NCBI RefSeq assembly: GCF_002242805.1
Contig: NZ_MCGQ01000038.1
Span: forward strand, 186,001-250,000
Direction: 5' to 3'
Source of the DNA: Streptomyces diastatochromogenes
Lineage (GTDB): Bacteria; Actinomycetota; Actinomycetes; Streptomycetales; Streptomycetaceae
Length of the DNA stretch: 64,000 nt
Both the position numbers and the translations under genes were made by a program. The notes under the pieces were generated by a model. The model ran no database searches, had not been told where the DNA came from, and was given only the letters and a program-made list of their open reading frames with translations. Shown here in pieces: positions 16,050 through 23,830 of the stretch (its first letter is position 1; every line of letters begins with the position of its first letter).

Positions 16050-17191
16050 TACGCGTCAACTCCCTTGCTGTCCAGGGACTTGGTGACGGCGTCCAGCAGC
16101 TCCTGCCAGGCCGTCTCGAACTTGGCGACGCCTTCGTCCTCCAGCTGCTGGACGACCTCGTCGTAGGAGATGCCGAGCCGCTCCACGGCGGCGAGGTCGG
16201 CGCGGGCCTGGGCGTAGCCGCCGGTCACCGTGTCGCCGGTGATCTCGCCGTGGTCGGCGGTGGCCTTCAGGGTGGCCTCCGGCATGGTGTTCACCGTGCC
16301 GGGCGCGACCAGCTCGTCCACATACAGTGTGTCCTTGTACGCGGGGTCCTTCACACCGGTGGAGGCCCACAGCGGGCGCTGCTTGTTCGCCCGGTCACCG
16401 GCGAGCGCCAGCCAGCGCTCGGAGGCGAAGACCTCCTCGTATGCCTCGTAGGCGAGCCGCGCGTTGGCGAGCGCAGCCCGGCCCTTGAGCGCGCGGGCCT
16501 CGTCGGTGCCGAGGGCGGTCAGCCGCTTGTCGATCTCGCTGTCCACGCGGGAGACGAAGAAGGACGCCACCGAGTGGATCCTCGACAGGTCCAGACCCCG
16601 CTCGCGGGCCTTCTCCAGGCCGGCCAGGTAGGCGGCCATGACCTCGCGGTAGCGCTCCAGGGAGAAGATCAGCGTCACGTTGACGCTGATGCCGAGGCCG
16701 ATGACCTCGGTGATGGCCGGAAGGCCCGCCTCGGTCGCCGGGATCTTGATCATCACGTTGGGGCGGTCGACCAGCCAGGCCAGCTGCCTGGCCTCGGCGA
16801 CCGTCGCCACGGTCTGGTGGGCGAGCCGGGGGTCGACCTCGATGGAGACCCGGCCGTCGCGGCCCTCGGAGGCGTCGTACACCGGACGCAGGATGTCGGC
16901 GGCCGCCCGCACATCGGCGGTCGTCATCATCCGTACGGCCTCGTCGACCGTGACACCCCGTACGGCGAGGTCGCTCAGCTGCTCCTCGTACCCCTCGCCG
17001 GAGCCGATGGCCGCCTGGAAGATCGACGGGTTGGTGGTGACGCCGACGACGCCACCGCTCTGCACCAGCTCGGCCAGGCCGCCCGAGGTGATCCGCTTGC
17101 GCGACAGGTCGTCCAGCCAGATCGACACGCCCTCGTCGGCGAGGCGCTTCAGGGCTCCCGGGGTCGCGATTGCTTCGGTCACAGTGATCAT
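16049..17191 (-). CDS. tal: Transaldolase
   Basis: This non-oxidative pentose-phosphate enzyme moves a dihydroxyacetone unit between sugar phosphates. It has 380 residues, the length of the actinobacterial subfamily. The first signature GVTTNPSIFQ lies near residues 50-59. The Schiff-base Lys is Lys149 in NVMIKIPATEAG. I chose the ATG at 17191 because the sequence upstream has no family similarity and a GAAAG precedes this ATG. The tkt stop lies 19 bp upstream. Confidence 0.95.
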   Translation of the reverse strand: MITVTEAIATPGALKRLADEGVSIWLDDLSRKRITSGGLAELVQSGGVVGVTTNPSIFQAAIGSGEGYEEQLSDLAVRGVTVDEAVRMMTTADVRAAADILRPVYDASEGRDGRVSIEVDPRLAHQTVATVAEARQLAWLVDRPNVMIKIPATEAGLPAITEVIGLGISVNVTLIFSLERYREVMAAYLAGLEKARERGLDLSRIHSVASFFVSRVDSEIDKRLTALGTDEARALKGRAALANARLAYEAYEEVFASERWLALAGDRANKQRPLWASTGVKDPAYKDTLYVDELVAPGTVNTMPEATLKATADHGEITGDTVTGGYAQARADLAAVERLGISYDEVVQQLEDEGVAKFETAWQELLDAVTKSLDSKGVDA

Positions 17192-17210
17192 CTTTCTAGT
17201 CGCGTCGGTA

Positions 17211-19286
17211 TCAGGCGCGCGCGGCGGCCAGCGACTCGCGGGCAGCGGCGGCGACGTTCTCGGGGGTGAAGCCGAACTCGGCGAACAGTGTCGTCGCGTC
17301 GGCGGAGGCACCGAAATGTTCGAGGGAGACAATCCGACCTGCGTCGCCCACGAACCGGTACCACGTGAGGCCGATACCGGCCTCGACGGCGACACGGGCC
17401 TTCACGGCCGGCGGCAGCACGCTCTCGCGGTAGGCGCGCGGCTGCTCCTCGAACCACTCCACGGACGGCATCGACACCACCCGCGTGCCGATCCCCTCGG
17501 CCTCCAGCCGCTCCCGCGCGGCGACGGCCAGGTGCACCTCGGAACCGGTCGCGATGATGATCACCTCCGGGGTCTCGGTCGACGACTCGCGCAGCACATA
17601 GCCGCCCTTGGCCGCGTCCTCGTGGGGCGCGTACGTCGGCACGCCCTGGCGGGTGAGCGCGAGCCCGTGCGGGGCCGGGTCGGTGGTGTGCCTCTTCAGG
17701 ATCTCGGCCCAGGCCACCGCGGTCTCGTTGGCGTCCGCCGGGCGGACGACGTTCAGGCCCGGGATCGCGCGCAGCGCGGCCAGGTGCTCGACCGGCTGGT
17801 GGGTGGGCCCGTCCTCGCCGAGACCGATGGAGTCGTGCGTCCACACGTACGTCACCGGCAGCTGCATCAGGGCCGACATCCGGACGGCGTTGCGCATGTA
17901 GTCGGAGAAGACCAGGAAGGTGCCGCCGTAGACGCGGGTGTTGCCGTGCAGGGCGATGCCGTTCATCTCCGCGGCCATCGAGAACTCGCGGATGCCGAAG
18001 TGGACGGTTCGGCCGTACGGGTCCGCCTCGGGCAGCGGGTTGCCCTTCGGCAGGAAGGAGCTGGTCTTGTCGATGGTGGTGTTGTTCGAGCCGGCGAGGT
18101 CGGCGGAGCCGCCCCACAGCTCGGGGAGGACCGGGCCGAGCGCCTGCAGCACCTTGCCGGAGGCGGCGCGGGTGGCGACGGCCTTGCCCTCCTCGAACAC
18201 CGGCAGGGCGTCCTCCCAGCCCTCGGGCAGCTCGCCCTTGCTGATCCGGTCGAACAGCTGCGCCCGATCCTCGTCGGCCGCGCGCCACTCGGCGATCCGC
18301 TTGTCCCAGGCGGCGTGCGCCTCGGCACCCCGGTCCAGGGCCCGGCGGGTGTGCCGGAGAACCTCGTCCGTGACCTCGAAGGACCGCTCCGGGTCGAAGC
18401 CGAGGACGCGCTTGGTGGCGGCGATCTCGTCCGCGCCGAGCGCGGAGCCGTGGGAGGCCTCGGTGTTCTGCGCGTTCGGAGCCGGCCAGGCGATGACCGT
18501 GCGCATCGCGATGATCGAGGGCCGCCCGGTCTCGGCCTGTGCGGCCTTCAGCGCCGCGTACAGGGCGGGCACGTCGACGTCGCCGTCGGCGGTGGGCTCG
18601 ATGCGCTGGGTGTGCCAGCCGTAGGCCTCGTACCGCTTCAGCACGTCCTCCGAGAAGGCGGTCGCGGTGTCGCCCTCGATGGAGATGTGGTTGTCGTCGT
18701 AGAGGAAGACCAGGTTGCCGAGCTTCTGGTGGCCGGCGAGCGAGGAGGCCTCGGCGGAGACGCCCTCCTCCAGGTCGCCGTCGGAGACGATCGCCCAGAT
18801 GGTGTGGTCGAAGGGGGAGGTGCCCTCGGGCGCCTCCGGGTCGAACAGACCGCGCTCGTACCGCGCGGCCATCGCCATGCCCACGGCGTTGGCGGCGCCC
18901 TGCCCGAGCGGGCCGGTGGTGGTCTCGACGCCGGCGGTGTGCCCGTACTCGGGGTGACCGGGCGTCTTCGACCCGTGCGTCCGGAACGCCTTCAGGTCGT
19001 CCAGCCCCAGCTCGTACCCGGCGAGGAAGAGCTGGGTGTAGAGGGTCAGCGAGGTGTGGCCGGGGGACAGCACGAAGCGGTCACGGCCGGTCCACTCCGG
19101 GTCGGCCGGGTCGTGCCGCATCACCTTCTGAAAGATCGTGTACGCGGCGGGGGCCAGGCTCATCGCGGTGCCCGGATGTCCGTTGCCGACCTTCTGTACG
19201 GCATCTGCCGCGAGAAGCCGGGCCGTGTCCACGGCACGCCGGTCGAGGTCGGTCCACTCGAAGCCATCGGATGTCTGCGTGCTCAT
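17211..19286 (-). CDS. tkt: Transketolase
   Basis: This thiamine-diphosphate enzyme transfers two-carbon units between sugar phosphates. It has about 691 residues, normal for bacterial Tkt. The N-terminal signature GNGHPGTAMSLAP and the TPP/Mg motif GDGDLEEGVSAEASSLAGHQ are intact, followed by the LVFLYDDNHISIEG strand. The C-terminal part carries the usual pyrimidine domain with REFSMAAEMNGIALHG. I prefer the ATG at 19286; a TTG two codons upstream lies nearer the GAGGA site and could be used. It is the first gene of the pentose-phosphate operon, and a perfect palindrome lies about 55 bp upstream. Confidence 0.95.
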   Translation of the reverse strand: MSTQTSDGFEWTDLDRRAVDTARLLAADAVQKVGNGHPGTAMSLAPAAYTIFQKVMRHDPADPEWTGRDRFVLSPGHTSLTLYTQLFLAGYELGLDDLKAFRTHGSKTPGHPEYGHTAGVETTTGPLGQGAANAVGMAMAARYERGLFDPEAPEGTSPFDHTIWAIVSDGDLEEGVSAEASSLAGHQKLGNLVFLYDDNHISIEGDTATAFSEDVLKRYEAYGWHTQRIEPTADGDVDVPALYAALKAAQAETGRPSIIAMRTVIAWPAPNAQNTEASHGSALGADEIAATKRVLGFDPERSFEVTDEVLRHTRRALDRGAEAHAAWDKRIAEWRAADEDRAQLFDRISKGELPEGWEDALPVFEEGKAVATRAASGKVLQALGPVLPELWGGSADLAGSNNTTIDKTSSFLPKGNPLPEADPYGRTVHFGIREFSMAAEMNGIALHGNTRVYGGTFLVFSDYMRNAVRMSALMQLPVTYVWTHDSIGLGEDGPTHQPVEHLAALRAIPGLNVVRPADANETAVAWAEILKRHTTDPAPHGLALTRQGVPTYAPHEDAAKGGYVLRESSTETPEVIIIATGSEVHLAVAARERLEAEGIGTRVVSMPSVEWFEEQPRAYRESVLPPAVKARVAVEAGIGLTWYRFVGDAGRIVSLEHFGASADATTLFAEFGFTPENVAAAARESLAAARA

Positions 19287-19339
19287 CTTCAAGAAATCCT
19301 CGTTCGATGCGTGATTGCTGGCCGGACGCGTTCAAAAGT

Positions 19340-19354
19340 AAAAGTCTGACTTTT
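19340..19354. promoter_or_regulatory. Palindrome AAAAGTC-T-GACTTTT upstream of tkt
   Basis: A perfect 7+1+7 inverted repeat in strikingly AT-rich sequence lies between the divergent tkt and araC-type genes. A further half-site-like CAAAAGT lies just beside it at 19333-19339. It is a strong candidate operator for the pentose-phosphate operon. The regulator is unknown; the AraC neighbour is one possibility, although AraC sites are usually direct repeats. Confidence 0.65.
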
Positions 19355-19431
19355 TAGGGGGAAGGGCGGGGTGTGTCAGCCTGTGGTGAATCTGGGACAG
19401 TGGTCGCGCGACAGGACGGCACGAGCAGGAC

Positions 19432-20319
19432 ATGGCGGACAGAACACACCAAGGCGACGGCGAGGGCATCAAGACCTTCCCCTTCCCGGCGGAGCTGGCC
19501 GTCGGCGGCGTCGGCATGCGGATCGGCACCATGGGGACCGAGACCTGGACCGTCGACGTCCCGCTGCACCGGTTCCACCGCATCGACTTCCACGTCGTCA
19601 TGCTCTTCACCGAGGGCCCTGTCCGGCACGTGATCGACTTCACCGAGTACGAGGCCGCGGCCGGCGACCTGTTGTGGATCCGCCCCGGACAGGTCCACCG
19701 GTTCTCCCCGACGAGCGAGTACCGCGGCACCGTCCTGTCCATGCAACCCGGCTTCCTCCCCCGCGCCACGGTCGAGGCCACCGGCCTGTACCGCTACGAC
19801 CTGCCACCGCTGCTGCACCCCTCCCCGCCCCAGCTCGCCGCACTCCGGGCCGCCCTCGACCAACTGTGCCGCGAGTACGAGGACACCGCGACCCTCCCGC
19901 TGAGCCTGCACACGGCCGTCCTCCGGCACACCCTGACCGCGTTCCTGCTGCGCCTGGCCCACCTCGCGGCCAGCTCCGCCGAGGCGTCCCGGGAACAGGC
20001 GGACACCACCTTCACCCTCTTCCGGGACGCGGTCGAGCAGGGCTTCGCCACCAACCACAGCGTCAGCGCGTACGCCGACGCGCTCGGTTACTCCCGCCGC
20101 ACCCTCGTCCGCGCGGTCCGCGCGGCCACCGGAGAGACGCCGAAGGGCTTCATCGACAAGCGGGTCGTCCTGGAGGCCAAGCGCCTCCTCGCCCACACGG
20201 ACACGCCGATCGGCCGCGTCGGGGCGGCGGTGGGCTTCCCCGACGCGGCGAACTTCTCCAAGTTCTTCCATCTGCACACAGGGGTGACGCCGGCGGCGTT
20301 CCGGGCGGAACTGCGTTGA
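19432..20319 (+). CDS. AraC-family transcriptional regulator
   Basis: This 295-residue regulator has an N-terminal cupin ligand-binding domain (around residues 30-120, with HRFHRIDFHVVMLF, GDLLWIRPGQVHRF and the following strands). Its C-terminal double helix-turn-helix holds SVSAYADALGYSRRTLVRAV, followed by AVGFPDAANFSKFFHLHTG and TPAAFRAEL. The ATG at 19432 is the first before the cupin domain. It is divergent from tkt and could control that operon or act on another target. The ligand is unknown. Confidence 0.88.
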   Translation: MADRTHQGDGEGIKTFPFPAELAVGGVGMRIGTMGTETWTVDVPLHRFHRIDFHVVMLFTEGPVRHVIDFTEYEAAAGDLLWIRPGQVHRFSPTSEYRGTVLSMQPGFLPRATVEATGLYRYDLPPLLHPSPPQLAALRAALDQLCREYEDTATLPLSLHTAVLRHTLTAFLLRLAHLAASSAEASREQADTTFTLFRDAVEQGFATNHSVSAYADALGYSRRTLVRAVRAATGETPKGFIDKRVVLEAKRLLAHTDTPIGRVGAAVGFPDAANFSKFFHLHTGVTPAAFRAELR

Positions 20320-20454
20320 GAGAGCGGGCTGTTGTCGTCCCCCTCACCGAACTGTCGCCCGATGGCCGCTTCGCCCAACTCCGAGCAGAAACAGGGTCCT
20401 TGTAATACTTGCTGCAGGCGGCTTTTGCTGTGCGTGACCTGTGCGTGACGTGAT

Positions 20455-20497
20455 GTTCGCCCGGCAGGGTCCACGGTTCGTCTGGGCTTCACCCAAG
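20455..20497 (+). promoter_or_regulatory. Possible PHO box (PhoP direct-repeat units)
   Basis: GTTCGTCTGGG (20476-20486) and CTTCACCCAAG (20487-20497) are two adjacent 11-nt units resembling the GTTCACC-type repeats bound by Streptomyces PhoP. A third GTTCGCCCGGC lies at 20455-20465, slightly out of register. They sit about 75 bp upstream of a secreted phosphatase gene, which suits phosphate-starvation control. Confidence 0.45.
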
Positions 20498-20570
20498 ACC
20501 GGGCGGGGGCTTCTAGGGTTGCGGCGCCGCTCCCCCGTGTACGTCCGTCACTTCTGTCCGGAGGACAGTC

Positions 20571-21461
20571 ATGGCCGCCGTAAAGGCTCCCCAGCGTAAC
20601 CGACGTTCCCTCTCCGCTCTCGCCGGGGCCGTCGCCCTCACCACCGCGTCGATCGGGCTGTGGGCGACCTCGTCCACCACCGCTTCCGCCGTCGCTCTCC
20701 CGACCCCCGACCACGTCGTGGTCGTGGTGATGGAGAACCACTCCTACTCGCAGGTGATCGGCAGCTCCAGCGCCCCGTACATCAACAACACCCTCAAGGC
20801 GGGTGGCGCCAACCTCACCCAGTCCTTCGGCCTCACCCACCCCAGTGAGCCGAACTACTACATGCTCTTCTCGGGCTCCAACCAGGGCCGCACCGACGAC
20901 AGCTGCGTCCCGGTCGGTTCCATCTCCGCGCCGAACCTCGGCTCCGAGCTGATCGCCGCGGGCAAGACCTGGAAGAGCTACAACGAGTCGCTGCCCAGCC
21001 AGGGTTCGACGGTCTGCAGCAGCGGCAACTACGCGCAGAAGCACAACCCGTGGTTCGGCTTCTCCAACGTGCCGACGAACACCGCGATGACCTTCGCGCA
21101 GTTCCCGACCGACTACACGACCCTGCCGAAGGTCTCCTTCGTCGTCCCGAACCTGTGCAGCGACATGCACGACTGTTCGGTCTCCACGGGCGACACCTGG
21201 ATCCAGAACAACCTGGGCGCCTACGCCACCTGGGCCCAGACCCACAACAGCATCCTCGTCGTCACCTTCGACGAGGACAACAAGCAGTCCGGCAACCGCA
21301 TCCCGACCGTCCTTTACGGGCAGCACGTCACCCCCGGCAGCTCCACCGCCACCACCTACAACCACTACAACGTCCTGCGCACGGTGGAGGACCTCGCCGG
21401 TCTGACCACGCACGCGGGCAACGCCGCCACGGCATCCGACATCGCCGGCATCTGGAACTGA
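20571..21461 (+). CDS. Secreted phosphoesterase/acid phosphatase (AcpA/PLC-like, alkaline-phosphatase fold)
   Basis: This exported enzyme of 296 residues has a Sec-type signal peptide: basic MAAVKAPQRNRR, a hydrophobic core, and likely cleavage after ASA near residue 40. The mature part starts with PDHVVVVVMENHSYSQVIG, whose Glu-Asn pair is the phosphoesterase-family metal/nucleophile motif, then HPSEPNYYMLFSG. A second metal cluster is VVTFDEDN, and the late Tyr-Asn-His-Tyr is typical. The Cys pairs are consistent with secretion. It probably releases phosphate from organic phosphates outside the cell. It begins an operon with an MFS transporter (5-bp gap) and a propeller protein. Confidence 0.85.
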   Translation: MAAVKAPQRNRRSLSALAGAVALTTASIGLWATSSTTASAVALPTPDHVVVVVMENHSYSQVIGSSSAPYINNTLKAGGANLTQSFGLTHPSEPNYYMLFSGSNQGRTDDSCVPVGSISAPNLGSELIAAGKTWKSYNESLPSQGSTVCSSGNYAQKHNPWFGFSNVPTNTAMTFAQFPTDYTTLPKVSFVVPNLCSDMHDCSVSTGDTWIQNNLGAYATWAQTHNSILVVTFDEDNKQSGNRIPTVLYGQHVTPGSSTATTYNHYNVLRTVEDLAGLTTHAGNAATASDIAGIWN

Positions 21462-21466
21462 CGCCC

Positions 21467-22753
21467 GTGTACCTCGCGGACTCCCGCAGCAACAAGGCCG
21501 CCGTCGTCCCGGACTCCGGTCCGGGGCGGCGGCCGGCCGCTGTGCCCGGCACGGTGCTGGCCCTGGGAGCGGTCAGCCTGATCACGGACATCTCCTCGGA
21601 GATGGTCACGGCCGTCCTGCCGCTGTACGTGGTCGCGGGCCTCGGCCTGTCACCGCTCGGCTTCGGGCTGCTGGACGGCATCAACAACGGCGTCGGAGCC
21701 CTGGTCCGGCTGGCCGGCGGCCACCTCGCCGACCGGGGAGGCCGTCGGCACAAGGTCGTCGCGGGCATCGGCTACGGCCTGTCGGCGGTGTGCAAGCCAC
21801 TGCTGCTGCTCGCCCACACCCTCCCGGTGATCAGCGCCGTACTCGCGGCCGACCGCACCGGCAAGGGGCTGCGCACCGCGCCCCGGGACGCGATGATCTC
21901 GCTGGCCACCGAACCCGAGCACCGGGGGCGGGCGTTCGGGGTGCACCGCGCCATGGACACCACCGGCGCGCTGCTCGGCCCGCTCGTCGCCTTCGCCGTG
22001 CTGCGGGCCACCGTCGACGGCTACGACGCGGTCTTCGCGGTCAGCGGCTGCGTCGCCGTCCTCGGCGTCCTGGTGCTGGTGCTCTTCGTGCCCCGCCGCA
22101 TCGTCGCCCCCGCCGATGCCGTACGGCGGCCCGAGCCTGCCCTGCCCGAGCCGGCCCGGCCGGAGCTGCGCGATGCGCTCGGGCTGCTGCGCCGCCCGGA
22201 ACTGCGCCGGCTCACCCTGTGCGCGGCCCTGCTCGGTCTGACCACCGTCAGCGACTCCTTCCTCTATCTGCTGCTCCAACGCGAAGGGGACCTGCCCGCC
22301 CACCTGTTCCCGCTCCTGCCCCTGGGCACCGCCGCCTTCTTCCTGCTGCTCGCGGTCCCGCTCGGCGCACTCGCCGACCGCGTCAGCCGCCGCCGGCTCT
22401 TCCTCGCCGGCCACGGCGTCCTGCTGCTCGGCTACGGCCTGGTGCTCTCCCCGTGGCACGGCGCCCCGGCCGTGGTCGCCGTCCTCGTGCTGCACGGCAC
22501 CTTCTACGCGGCCACCGACGGAGTGCTCGCGGCCGCCACCGCCGGGGTCGTCCCGGCACAGCACCAGGGCGCCGGGCAGGCGCTGGTGGGCACCGGGCAG
22601 GCGCTGGCCCGGTTCGCCTGCTCGCTCGCCTTCGGCGCGGCCTGGAGCCTGTGGGGCGGGCGGACCGCGCTCGCCGTCACCGCCGCCGCACTGGCCGTCA
22701 GCGCCGTCGTGGCCTCGTTCGTCCTCCGTACCACCGATGAGGTGCCCGTATGA
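21467..22753 (+). CDS. MFS transporter
   Basis: This is a 12-helix major facilitator of 428 residues. The start at GTG 21467 lies 5 bp after the phosphatase stop. The first helix carries LGAVSLITDISSEMVTAVLP and the loop after helix 2 has LADRGGRRHKVVAGIGY; GKGLRTAPRDAMI is another family element. This subgroup is often annotated as a putative multidrug or sugar-phosphate-like permease with no known substrate. Its position after a phosphatase suggests uptake or efflux of a product of that enzyme, which remains speculative. Its last bases overlap the next gene in an ATGA junction. Confidence 0.85.
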   Translation: MYLADSRSNKAAVVPDSGPGRRPAAVPGTVLALGAVSLITDISSEMVTAVLPLYVVAGLGLSPLGFGLLDGINNGVGALVRLAGGHLADRGGRRHKVVAGIGYGLSAVCKPLLLLAHTLPVISAVLAADRTGKGLRTAPRDAMISLATEPEHRGRAFGVHRAMDTTGALLGPLVAFAVLRATVDGYDAVFAVSGCVAVLGVLVLVLFVPRRIVAPADAVRRPEPALPEPARPELRDALGLLRRPELRRLTLCAALLGLTTVSDSFLYLLLQREGDLPAHLFPLLPLGTAAFFLLLAVPLGALADRVSRRRLFLAGHGVLLLGYGLVLSPWHGAPAVVAVLVLHGTFYAATDGVLAAATAGVVPAQHQGAGQALVGTGQALARFACSLAFGAAWSLWGGRTALAVTAAALAVSAVVASFVLRTTDEVPV

Positions 22754-23772
22754 CCCGAACAACCCGCCTGGTCGTCCTGCTGGTCGCCGTTGTCCTGCTC
22801 GGCGCGGTCGGCACCGGGTCGGTGCTGTACGCCGCCCACCGGTCGGGCATGCGGGACCAGCAGCAGGCGGACGGTCCGACCGTGCGGACCGGTACCGTCT
22901 CGCTCCGGCCGACGGACGGCCGCCGCCTGCTGGTGCGCAACCTGGCCTGGGGCCCGAAGCGCGACGAGATCGCCACCGTGCCCGCCGACGATCCGCAGGG
23001 CCCGCGCACCGTGTCGGGCGTGAAGTGCCTGCGCTTCCACGCGGCAGCCGGTACCGGTATCTGCCTGCAGGCCGTGCACGGCGCACTGGAGGACACCTAC
23101 CGAGCGGTGGTACTCGACTCACACCTGCACGAGCTGCACCGCTTCCCCGTACCCGGGATCCCCACCCGGGCCCGGGTCTCGCCCTCGGGTCACCTGGTCG
23201 CCTGGACGGTGTTCGTCAGCGGAGACTCGTACTCCGGCACCAACTTCTCCACCCGCACCGCCATCGTCGACACCCGCACCTGGAAGATCGACGACAACCT
23301 GGAGACCTTCCACGTCGTCAAGGACGGCCGCCCCTACCGCGCCGCCGACACCAACATCTGGGGCGTCACCTTCGCCGACGACAACCGCTTCTACGCCACG
23401 CTGGCGACCGGCGGCCAGACCTACCTCGTCCGGGGCGACGTCACCGCGCGCACCCTCACCACCCTGCACCGCAACGTCGAATGCCCCTCCCTCTCACCCG
23501 ACGGCACGCGGATCGCCTACAAGAAACGCGTCAAGGGGGCCTCGCCCGACGCCCCCTGGCGCCTGTACGTCCTGAACCTGCGCACCATGAAGGAGACCGC
23601 GACCGCCGAGCGGCGCAACATCGACGACCAGGCCCTGTGGGCCGACGGCTCCACCCTGGTCTACGCCCTCCCCGGCGACTACGGCTCGGACCTGTGGACC
23701 GTCTCCGCCGACGGCAGCGGCACGGCCCGCCGGCTGATGACCTCGGCCCTCGCCCCCGCCTATCTGGGGTGA
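22750..23772 (+). CDS. Membrane-anchored TolB/WD40-like beta-propeller protein
   Basis: This 340-residue protein has one N-terminal transmembrane helix (about residues 7-28) and an extracytoplasmic region of repeated beta-blade motifs. Examples are VSPSGHLVAWTVF, CPSLSPDGTRIAYKKR and ADGSTLVYALPGDYGSDLWT, which match the SPDG-xx-(I/L)A pattern of TolB-type propellers. It has no catalytic motif that I can see. It may be a binding or scaffold partner of the MFS transporter whose stop it overlaps. The tight three-gene operon is the main clue to its role. Confidence 0.72.
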   Translation: MTRTTRLVVLLVAVVLLGAVGTGSVLYAAHRSGMRDQQQADGPTVRTGTVSLRPTDGRRLLVRNLAWGPKRDEIATVPADDPQGPRTVSGVKCLRFHAAAGTGICLQAVHGALEDTYRAVVLDSHLHELHRFPVPGIPTRARVSPSGHLVAWTVFVSGDSYSGTNFSTRTAIVDTRTWKIDDNLETFHVVKDGRPYRAADTNIWGVTFADDNRFYATLATGGQTYLVRGDVTARTLTTLHRNVECPSLSPDGTRIAYKKRVKGASPDAPWRLYVLNLRTMKETATAERRNIDDQALWADGSTLVYALPGDYGSDLWTVSADGSGTARRLMTSALAPAYLG

Positions 23773-23777
23773 CGGGC

Positions 23778-23818
23778 CGCTGCCCCCGCGAGACCGCACC
23801 GGCCTCACGGGGGCAGCG
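23778..23818. terminator. Bidirectional terminator hairpin
   Basis: CGCTGCCCCCG (23778-23788) pairs perfectly with CGGGGGCAGCG (23808-23818) across a 19-nt loop. It lies in the 58-bp gap between the converging propeller and GH16 genes. Confidence 0.65.
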
Positions 23819-23830
23819 TCGACACACCGG

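Noticed and set aside
16680..19349. 889-residue open frame antisense to tkt and tal
   Set aside because: It overlaps two confidently identified enzymes on the other strand and has no recognisable motif.
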